DNA from: Paenibacillus hemerocallicola
GTDB taxonomy: Bacteria > Bacillota > Bacilli > Paenibacillales > NBRC-103111
Direction: 5' to 3'
DNA length: 33,163 nt
NCBI RefSeq assembly: GCF_006265175.1
Contig: NZ_VDCQ01000090.1
Coordinates: forward strand, 1 to 33,163
The notes beneath the pieces are model-generated. The model saw only the letters and a list, made by a program, of their open reading frames with translations, had not been told where the DNA came from and did no database searches. The position numbers were made by a program, and so were the translations under genes. This document shows, piece by piece, positions 26,695 to 33,163 of this stretch (positions are counted from its first letter, which is position 1; each line of letters opens with the position of its first letter).

Positions 26695-28004
26695 TGCAGG
26701 CTGTCATAATGGCAGGCGGGAAAGGAACTCGATTGCGTTCTATTACAAATGATGATATTCCGAAACCAATGGCACATATTGCCGGGAAGCCCATTTTACA
26801 TTGGCAAGTTGAGTGTTTAAGGAAAAATGGTATTACGGATATCATTATGGTAATTGAGCATCTTGGTGAAAAGATTGAAACCTTTTTTGGTAATGGATCG
26901 AATTTTGGTGTAAACATTACTTATTATTGGGAAGTACAGCCGTTGGGGACTGCTGGGGCACTCTACGATCTACAAAATCAAATCATGGATAATTATTTTT
27001 TGCTTGTCTTTGGTGATGTCATTTTCGATATTCATTTAGCGAGGATGGAACAATATCATATTGCTAAAGCGGCTCTCGGAACTTTGTTTGTTCATCCCAA
27101 CTCGCATCCATATGATTCGGACCTTGTCGTAACCGATGATAATGAAAAGATCATCCGATTTGACTCAAAGAATAATAAAAGAAGCTACTGGTATAACAAT
27201 TGCGTAAATGCTGGTTTCTATATCCTAAGTAAGGAAATATGTAAATTAGTCAAGCCTGGTATCAAAACGGACCTAGAAAAGGATGTATTGATGCCGTTAG
27301 TAGCACAAAAACAAGCGGTCTATGCTTATGCATCACCCGAGTATATAAAGGATGTAGGTACACCGGAGCGAATTTCTACAGCTTCCCATGAAATAGAAAA
27401 TGGTTATGTGGCCGCAAGGAATTTAACAAAAAAACAAAAATGTATTTTCATTGATCGAGATGGAACATTAAACCAACACAAAGGGCTGATTAGCCATGAA
27501 GACGATTTTGTATTGGAAAGCAGCGCTATAGAAGCCATAAAACGAATAAATGCATCAGGGTATCTTGCCATCGTTATTACTAATCAACCGGTTGTTGCTC
27601 GGGGATTATGTGATGTGTTAGATATAGAAAATATCCATAACAAAATGAAAACATTGTTAGGTAGAGAGGGGGTACTTCTAGATGATGTCTTGTTTTGTCC
27701 CCATCATCCTGACAAGGGTTATCCGGAAGAGAACCCTGTATATAAAGTATCTTGCAAATGTAGAAAACCTCAAACGGGCATGATCGAAACTTGTGTAGAG
27801 AAGTTTAATATTGACATTACTCAATCATGGATAATTGGGGACACCACGATTGACATCCAAACTGGAAAAAATGCTGGACTTTATACAGCACTTGTTTTAA
27901 CAGGTGAAGCTGGTAAAGATGGAAAATATGAAGTGAAATCAGATTTGGTGTGCGGAAATATTTTGGAGGCAGTAGAACAAATTTTAAAAATAGAGGAGAT
28001 ATGA
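26694..28004 (+). CDS. hddC: Fused HddC guanylyltransferase and GmhB phosphatase
   Basis: Two enzymes in one 436-residue chain. Residues 1-235 form a nucleotidyltransferase domain (MQAVIMAGGKGTRLRSIT, PKPMAHIAGKPILHW) of the HddC/mannose-1-phosphate guanylyltransferase type. Residues about 249-436 form a HAD phosphatase of the GmhB/HisB-N type. The phosphatase has the nucleophile motif DRDGT (254-258), a zinc loop with C335, H337 and C354/C356, and acidic GDT (382-384). In the D-glycero-D-manno-heptose pathway GmhB removes the 7-phosphate after HddA and HddC then adds GMP, so both activities act on successive intermediates. Start ATG overlaps the upstream TGA, and GGAGG precedes it. GDP rather than another nucleotide is inferred from the pathway. 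Confidence 0.9.
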   Translation: MQAVIMAGGKGTRLRSITNDDIPKPMAHIAGKPILHWQVECLRKNGITDIIMVIEHLGEKIETFFGNGSNFGVNITYYWEVQPLGTAGALYDLQNQIMDNYFLLVFGDVIFDIHLARMEQYHIAKAALGTLFVHPNSHPYDSDLVVTDDNEKIIRFDSKNNKRSYWYNNCVNAGFYILSKEICKLVKPGIKTDLEKDVLMPLVAQKQAVYAYASPEYIKDVGTPERISTASHEIENGYVAARNLTKKQKCIFIDRDGTLNQHKGLISHEDDFVLESSAIEAIKRINASGYLAIVITNQPVVARGLCDVLDIENIHNKMKTLLGREGVLLDDVLFCPHHPDKGYPEENPVYKVSCKCRKPQTGMIETCVEKFNIDITQSWIIGDTTIDIQTGKNAGLYTALVLTGEAGKDGKYEVKSDLVCGNILEAVEQILKIEEI

Positions 28005-28007
28005 AAA

Positions 28008-28595
28008 ATGGATTACAGAGAAAGCATCAATACTTACATTGCACTTGAAATTGATACGTTGAAAGCTCTAGATGTTAATGCAATAAATGATGCGATGAAC
28101 CTCATTATGGAAGCTCATGAAACCGAAAAAACCATTTATATCTTTGGAAATGGGGGAAGTTCTGCAACGGCCTCCCATTATCAAAATGACTTCAACAAGG
28201 GGATATCCGAGTATATTGATAAAAAATTCAATTTTCATTGTTTAAATGATAATATGGCAACTGTTATGGCTATAGCGAATGATATTGGTTTCGAAGAGGT
28301 ATTCCGTTTCCAGCTAAAAGGTCACATAAAACCAGGGGATCTGGTCATTGCGATATCCGGAAGTGGAAACTCGAAAAATGTAATTAATGCTGTAGAATAT
28401 GCAAAAGAGCAGGGAAACAAAATAATTGGAATGACAGGTTATAATGGTGGAAAGCTAAAGCAGCTTTCTGATGTATCTCTGCATGTTCCAATTAATAGTA
28501 TGCAAATAACGGAGGACGTCCATATGATTTTTGACCACATGATTATGAGCATTTTTTATAAAACGCTCTGTGGAATCGATCATGTTAAAGGCTAA
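28008..28595 (+). CDS. gmhA: Sedoheptulose-7-phosphate isomerase GmhA
   Basis: Converts sedoheptulose 7-phosphate to D-glycero-D-manno-heptose 7-phosphate, the first pathway step. It is a single SIS domain of 195 residues. Phosphate-binding segments are FGNGGSSATASH (46-57) and AISGSGNSK (115-123), with EDVHMIFDHMI near the C-terminus (H172, H177). By eye alignment with E. coli GmhA, two reported zinc ligands look changed: Glu65 aligns with D61 and Gln172 with E169, while the two His positions remain. The start is three bases after the fusion gene, with GAGGAG upstream. Another SIS isomerase role is possible but the cluster supports GmhA. Confidence 0.9.
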   Translation: MDYRESINTYIALEIDTLKALDVNAINDAMNLIMEAHETEKTIYIFGNGGSSATASHYQNDFNKGISEYIDKKFNFHCLNDNMATVMAIANDIGFEEVFRFQLKGHIKPGDLVIAISGSGNSKNVINAVEYAKEQGNKIIGMTGYNGGKLKQLSDVSLHVPINSMQITEDVHMIFDHMIMSIFYKTLCGIDHVKG

Positions 28596-28617
28596 AACAT
28601 CTTAAGGAGTGTCGGCA

Positions 28618-30333
28618 TTGAATTACTTTCTGATCCTATTAGCAGTGACAACATTGGTCTTATGGCTACCTTATCCTAAGATATCACTGCTTAAAAAGGT
28701 AATGTCCACCGCGACAATAGCATTTGCAATTGCGTTGCCAGCGACCGGACTCATTTCACAATTACTAACAATGTCAACTTATGAACCTGTATCAATTGTT
28801 GTCACTGCAACGGGTCAGAAATCAGATCAATCTGAAGGAACTGAGGTTTGGATTCAAGGAGTATCAGTTGACGGTAAATGGTTTCACGCAAAAGATATAT
28901 TCGATAAAAAGGCTCAGTGGATCGAGAAAGATGGAGCTTTGGGTTGGAGAGATTATGAACAACCTAATGGATTGGCTTCATCGATAAACGGAACTTTACC
29001 GAACGGTAAGCAGCGCTCCATCGTATTTGATACAAATAAGTGGCGCGGTATAGTTAAATACGAGCTAAATGGTAGTACTAAAATCGAGGATCTGTTTGTT
29101 CCAACTGACAATACAACAGATAAAAGTTTTGGCATAGAACATTCTGAAAATCAATCGAAAAAAATAAGTGGAAATCAAAGAATACTAATTTTTGCAGTGA
29201 GTTTTTTTATTAGTATTTCGATAATAGCTTTAATGTTTTATTTTGATGGACGTAGAAATAAAAATGGGAATATAAGTACTCCAATAGAAAAAGAAGCACA
29301 TTTAATTTGGCCGGATTTATTACGAATTTTATGTATATTCGCAGTAGTATGGATTCATACCTCCAGTAACGTTTACAATAACTTCACAAATAATATGTCC
29401 ACTTGGTATTGGTATTTATATATTAATGCGGCAACATGCTTTGCCGTTCCTGTTTTCTATATGTTGTCAGGAGCTTTTTTGATTGGAAAACGAGAAAGTA
29501 TTCACTCAGTTGTTACAAAGAGAATAAAAAGGATTGTTATTCCACTTTTTGTATGGAGCTTTATATATATCTTACTAAGAAAATATTCACTCCATGAGGA
29601 TGTTAACATATTATCAGCATCAGTCAGGATGTTATTTTCCTCACAGTATTCCCATTTATGGTTTATGTATCCTTTATTAGGTCTTTACTTTTTGCTTCCA
29701 TTGATACGGAAAGCTTATTATGAATGGGATACTAATTTAAAAAAATATGCGTTTCTGTTGATAATTATCATTCCACTTCTCTTAACTACAATTATAGGGT
29801 ATACGACAAAAACTGTACCTCTACCTTCATTTGCTTTTGGATTCCCTGAATTGGGCATTTTTATTATTGGAAAATTAATAATAGACAATAAACATAAACT
29901 TCTTGGAAAAGTATGGCTTGCTTGGATTACGGTTTTTATTGGATTTAGTGGAGTAGTACTGTCAAGTTACTATCTCTCATTGAAAATTGGCTACCCAGAT
30001 AAAACTTTCTTAGGTGGTTATGGAACAGTACCAGTCTTCATATTTGCAACATCGGTATTTGTTCTCCTCATGTTGTTGGAAGATAAGCTTCAAAAGATAT
30101 CTTTAGTGCTGAAAAATTGGATTATGTCCCTTTCAAAACTGACGATGGGCATTTACTATGTTCATATGCTGGCTATTTATTATGTTGGTAATCGCAAACT
30201 TGGTATTATCAGTTTTACAAATAATGCTGATGGAAGCATCAATATGTTTCTTGGAGCCTTAATGTATTTTGTTTTTTCGGCGATGTTCGTTTTTGTTTTA
30301 TCTAAAATTCCGTTTTTTAAAAAGCTTGTATGA
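28618..30333 (+). CDS. Acyltransferase family 3 protein with an extra extracytoplasmic domain
   Basis: A 571-residue integral membrane protein. Two hydrophobic segments at about 1-18 and 32-50 precede an outside region at about 52-185 rich in Trp, Gly and Thr (TEVWIQGVSVDGKWFH, KRSIVFDTNKW-like folds). A further span lies at about 188-208, and an acyltransferase-3 domain runs from 228 to the end with R236 and H247 (R-x10-H). AT3 enzymes transfer acetyl or similar groups to surface sugars. No candidate donor is visible. TTG 28618 lies eight bases after AAGGAG; an in-frame GTG at 28609 overlaps that site, so it is less likely. The inserted domain is not part of ordinary AT3 proteins. Confidence 0.82.
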   Translation: MNYFLILLAVTTLVLWLPYPKISLLKKVMSTATIAFAIALPATGLISQLLTMSTYEPVSIVVTATGQKSDQSEGTEVWIQGVSVDGKWFHAKDIFDKKAQWIEKDGALGWRDYEQPNGLASSINGTLPNGKQRSIVFDTNKWRGIVKYELNGSTKIEDLFVPTDNTTDKSFGIEHSENQSKKISGNQRILIFAVSFFISISIIALMFYFDGRRNKNGNISTPIEKEAHLIWPDLLRILCIFAVVWIHTSSNVYNNFTNNMSTWYWYLYINAATCFAVPVFYMLSGAFLIGKRESIHSVVTKRIKRIVIPLFVWSFIYILLRKYSLHEDVNILSASVRMLFSSQYSHLWFMYPLLGLYFLLPLIRKAYYEWDTNLKKYAFLLIIIIPLLLTTIIGYTTKTVPLPSFAFGFPELGIFIIGKLIIDNKHKLLGKVWLAWITVFIGFSGVVLSSYYLSLKIGYPDKTFLGGYGTVPVFIFATSVFVLLMLLEDKLQKISLVLKNWIMSLSKLTMGIYYVHMLAIYYVGNRKLGIISFTNNADGSINMFLGALMYFVFSAMFVFVLSKIPFFKKLV

Positions 30334-30375
30334 TAAGAACAACCATTCAAACATTTAGCTAAAAAGGGGAATAAG

Positions 30376-30501
30376 ATGGGATCAATTAATGCAATTACTT
30401 CTTCTGTTAAATGTATAAAACTGGTTGTTAAATCTTCTTATAGGACATACTGGATTTGTTTATCGATTCTGGCTGTTATATTTGTGACTGTTTTCATTTA
30501 A
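30376..30501 (+). CDS. Small membrane-peptide open frame, unrecognised
   Basis: A 41-codon frame starts at ATG 30376 behind AAGGGG six bases upstream and ends at TAA 30499-30501. The product starts [19 protein letters not shown] and ends with a hydrophobic run ([15 protein letters not shown]), so it would be a single-span membrane peptide. It may be a real small protein or the truncated start of a lost larger membrane protein. No family is recognised. Confidence 0.4.
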   Translation: MGSINAITSSVKCIKLVVKSSYRTYWICLSILAVIFVTVFI

Positions 30502-30502
30502 C

Positions 30503-30670
30503 TTGAACATTCTTTATATATATGATTTCGGACACTATCAATGCGTTTGGAGTAACGGGGAATATATTGCGCGCATCTATGACGAGTCTAAGGGCCGTCC
30601 GTTGTATATCTTGCAGGAGGTTCGGAGGTTTGAACAGGATCGAAGAGAAAGCGACGGGGATAACCGCTGA
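30503..30670 (+). pseudogene. Decayed gene fragment, unrecognised
   Basis: A 55-codon open stretch in the frame one base ahead of the small peptide frame reads [17 protein letters not shown] and then [19 protein letters not shown]. Codons have many G or C third positions, unlike the AT-rich neighbours. The same frame continues after TGA 30668 for about a dozen coding-like codons. No start codon has a ribosome site. I read it as a remnant of a gene of different origin. Confidence 0.35.
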
Positions 30671-30788
30671 CAAGTCTGCAACGAAGTGGATCTGGATAGT
30701 GTTAGATAAAGTCGGAAGCATCTAAGGCAAAAAAGCTTCGTAGCATGGTGAGGACTGGGTAATAATTTCATTTTTGGAGTGATATAAT

Positions 30789-33163
30789 TTGCCGAAAGTT
30801 ACAATTGTAATGCCGGTATATAACGGAGAAAAGTATATACGTGATGCGATTGAGAGCATTATTAATCAGACTTTTAAAGATTGGGAATTTATCATTGTTA
30901 ATGAATATGGTTCAAATGAAGCAACGACCTCTATTCTTGGTGAATTTGCTTCAAAAGATAAGAGAATTATATTAGTACAAAATACAGAACGATTAGGTAT
31001 TTCTGCTTCTTTGAATATCGGACTTGATTTGGCACAAGGCGAATATATCGCTCGAATGGATTCGGATGATATTTCAATGCCCCTAAGATTAGAAAAGCAA
31101 GTAGCTTACTTAGAGCAACATTCCAATATAGATATTGTTGGAATAAAACCCAAGATATTTGGTGAAGAAGAATGGGAGTGGAAAGTTGAGACCGGACCAG
31201 ATTTTTTGAAGAGTTGCCTATTGTTTTTTACACCTTTTGTTCATCCTACCATTATGATTCGTGCATCACGTCTTAGACAATATAAACTAAAGTACAACAA
31301 AGAGTATTTGTTTACGGAAGACTACGATTTTTTCGCAAGAGCTTCTGAATTTTTGGCATATGAAAATATGGATGACCCTTCACTATTTCATTACAGAATT
31401 CATAAAAAGAACGCAACTGCTGTTGGTGGAGAAAAAGGGATTAAGCTATACCGCGGTGTGACCCAACGATTGTTGGAACAATGTGGATTGAATTTTAATG
31501 AAAATGAAATTGATTTGTTATGTATACATTCTTTTCCGAAATCAAAGGATGCAGACCTAATACTCGAACATTTATCTGAGCTTGATATATTATTGAAACA
31601 AATCTTTTTAAATGAAACAGCAAGAAAAAAATATGGTATTCAAGCTTTATTTTATACATTGCATTGTAGATGGATGCGAGTTCTTGAAGAGATGCAGTGG
31701 GAGATAAACGATGAAAGGTTTAAAGCCGCGATTGAACGTGGTGTATTTTATCATACTGATTTTTATAAATGTAAAATTGAAACATGTAATAGCGACCCAA
31801 AGGTCTCTATTTTAATTCCTACATTTAATAGCGAGAAATACATAATGGATACATTGTACTCATTATTAGAACAAAAATTCCAAGATTTCGAAATTTTGAT
31901 TGTCAATGAACTTGGATCAAACGATAGGACAACTGAAATCATAAAACTATTTCAAGATCCCAGAATTAAGATTATTCAAAATACTGAAAGACTTGGACTT
32001 GCGCAGTCTCTAAATTCAGGCATTCGTGTTGCAAAAGGTGAATATATTGCGCGTGCGGATGCGGATGATGTTTATCCCGCGCATCGACTGGAAAAACAAG
32101 TCGAATTTCTTGATCAACATCCGGATATCTCAGTTTGTGGATCTTGGCAACGTCATTTCGGTAAACGGGATTATATTCATAAAACCGTGATTACTTCAGA
32201 GGAAATTAAAGCACAAACTTTGTTTATTTGTGATATGTGTCACTCTACTTTGATGATTCGCAAGAAGGATTTTATTGATAATAATCTTTGGTACGATCCA
32301 AATTATCTTTCAGAAGATTTTGAGCTTTGGTCGAGGGCGGTTCATAATTTAAAGTTTTATAACCTTCCAGATGTTCTTGGCGAATACCGTTGGGATGGAG
32401 AAAATATCACCGCTTCAAAAATGGATCGTCTTGAAGGAGAAGCCCAAAGAATCATTGCAAGAACGCTAAAAGAACAATTAAAGATAACTATAAAAGATGA
32501 TGAATTAATCTTACTTTCAGGATGGTTTAACCCTTTTCAGGATGATAATCGTAATGATAGAAAAATATTAATCGATAAAGGGAAAAAGCTGCTAAGATTA
32601 ATTGAGAAACAAAATGAACTATATAGAGTATATGACTCTTCTGCTTTAAAAGCTGTTTTAAAAAGAAGATATGAATGGATGTCTAATAATAATTTGTTTC
32701 AAGTTGCTAAGCGAGTAAAAGAAAGGCGTATTAGTTACAATGTGATATATAAAAAAATCTTGAAAAGATTGTTAATGCCTGTTTATAGGCCTTTCAAAAA
32801 TAGACTTTCAAATCGTTTTGACGAGTTGCGCCGTCACATTTGGGACTTAGACGGGCACATGTGGGACTACAAGCAAGAAATTAAGGCTTACATGGATGCA
32901 AGCAATCCATCAAGCCAAAATGCCGTTATAAGAAATTTAGTAGAGGATCTGGCTGCCAGAATTCAGATATTGGATCATCAGATTAAAGAGCAAGGGGAAA
33001 TTTTAAAACAACTGCAGCAATTGCCGCAGATGATCGAGGGGGGGATTCGGAATGCTATAGAAAGTTCCGAACAATCTACAAAAGAACGACTTAATGCCCT
33101 AGAAGAGAATCTTCTTCAAAATTTTGATGGTCGGATAGGGAAGGCCGAAGAAAACCTTCTCCA
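30789..33163 (+). CDS. Tandem GT2 glycosyltransferase with a helical C-terminal tail (cut by the window end)
   Basis: The frame is open for 791 codons to the end of the window, so the protein is partial. It has two GT-A glycosyltransferase domains. Domain one (about 1-240) begins PKVTIVMPVYNGEKYI with MDSDD as the metal motif. Domain two (about 337-600) begins PKVSILIPTFNSEKYI with ADADD. Each has an ED-type motif (FTEDYDFF; LSEDFELW). Both read VNE(Y/L)GSN where most GT2 enzymes read DDGS. The region after about 700 is highly charged and helical (QIKEQGEILKQLQQ, then repeated Glu/Lys/Gln), a likely coiled coil that may set chain length or hold an assembly complex. TTG 30789 lies nine bases after GGAGTG. 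Acceptors and sugars are unknown. Confidence 0.88.
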   Translation, partial: MPKVTIVMPVYNGEKYIRDAIESIINQTFKDWEFIIVNEYGSNEATTSILGEFASKDKRIILVQNTERLGISASLNIGLDLAQGEYIARMDSDDISMPLRLEKQVAYLEQHSNIDIVGIKPKIFGEEEWEWKVETGPDFLKSCLLFFTPFVHPTIMIRASRLRQYKLKYNKEYLFTEDYDFFARASEFLAYENMDDPSLFHYRIHKKNATAVGGEKGIKLYRGVTQRLLEQCGLNFNENEIDLLCIHSFPKSKDADLILEHLSELDILLKQIFLNETARKKYGIQALFYTLHCRWMRVLEEMQWEINDERFKAAIERGVFYHTDFYKCKIETCNSDPKVSILIPTFNSEKYIMDTLYSLLEQKFQDFEILIVNELGSNDRTTEIIKLFQDPRIKIIQNTERLGLAQSLNSGIRVAKGEYIARADADDVYPAHRLEKQVEFLDQHPDISVCGSWQRHFGKRDYIHKTVITSEEIKAQTLFICDMCHSTLMIRKKDFIDNNLWYDPNYLSEDFELWSRAVHNLKFYNLPDVLGEYRWDGENITASKMDRLEGEAQRIIARTLKEQLKITIKDDELILLSGWFNPFQDDNRNDRKILIDKGKKLLRLIEKQNELYRVYDSSALKAVLKRRYEWMSNNNLFQVAKRVKERRISYNVIYKKILKRLLMPVYRPFKNRLSNRFDELRRHIWDLDGHMWDYKQEIKAYMDASNPSSQNAVIRNLVEDLAARIQILDHQIKEQGEILKQLQQLPQMIEGGIRNAIESSEQSTKERLNALEENLLQNFDGRIGKAEENLL

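Larger units (their letters stand above)
30334..30788. other. Gene-poor gap with a small frame and a decayed fragment
   Basis: About 450 bases between the acyltransferase and the next glycosyltransferase hold no full gene. Two items are listed separately: a 41-codon membrane-peptide frame and a coding-like fragment. The remaining sequence has no hairpin terminator that I could find, so the downstream gene is probably still in the operon. Confidence 0.6.

Noticed and set aside
30494-30725. Open frames on both strands over the decayed region (75 codons minus, 67 codons plus)
   Set aside because: Neither has a ribosome site; the third frame (30503-30670) has better coding character but is itself broken.

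Overview
The window looks like a Paenibacillaceae chromosome (Paenibacillus or a close relative). Pointers are three S-layer-homology (SLH) proteins with C-terminal SLH triplets, a protein with two copper-amine-oxidase-like 'stalk' domains, frequent GTG/TTG starts behind strong GGAGG ribosome sites, and a YwqA/YwqB-type helicase/SWIM pair. Most of the rest is a cell-surface glycan locus of the kind that builds S-layer protein glycans in Gram-positive bacteria. There are no rRNA, tRNA or CRISPR features.

Layout: 1-1521 is decayed insertion-sequence DNA, with a possible IS3-type integrase tail and a full-length but broken IS630 transposase. 1700-5042 is rmlACDB, which makes dTDP-L-rhamnose. 5156-6892 encodes a membrane-anchored Ser/Thr/Pro-rich protein and a stalk-domain exported protein, closed by a strong terminator. 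7082-12054 is a separate, visibly GC-richer operon: a SWIM zinc-finger gene broken by two frameshifts, an intact SNF2 helicase and a small basic protein. 12129-17752 (minus strand) holds three tandem SLH paralogues, each followed by its own hairpin terminator. 17846-20329 (minus) is an O-antigen-ligase-like oligosaccharyltransferase with a long soluble C-terminal tail. 20330-20999 is non-coding apart from a gene remnant and a promoter. 21000-33163 (plus) is an AT-rich glycan operon: two glycosyltransferases, an ABC-2 polysaccharide exporter, a GDP-D-glycero-D-manno-heptose set (hddA, an SDR epimerase, an hddC-gmhB fusion, gmhA), an unusual acyltransferase, a small decayed region and a large tandem glycosyltransferase that runs off the end.

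How the genes fit together (inference): Rml enzymes supply dTDP-rhamnose and the heptose enzymes supply GDP-manno-heptose. Cytoplasmic glycosyltransferases build a lipid-linked chain, possibly capped or decorated by the acyltransferase. Wzm/Wzt export it and the WaaL/Wzy_C-type enzyme transfers it to an exported, SLH-anchored acceptor. A rhamnose/heptose S-layer glycan is known from Aneurinibacillus thermoaerophilus, which has the same two precursor pathways. The S-layer protein itself and the WsfP/WsaP-type initiating transferase are not in this window.

The most interesting observations are the paired Shine-Dalgarno sequences before all three SLH genes, the one-polypeptide HddC-GmhB enzyme with an extra SDR gene in the heptose cluster, the acyltransferase with an inserted extracytoplasmic domain, and the tandem glycosyltransferase with a long helical tail.
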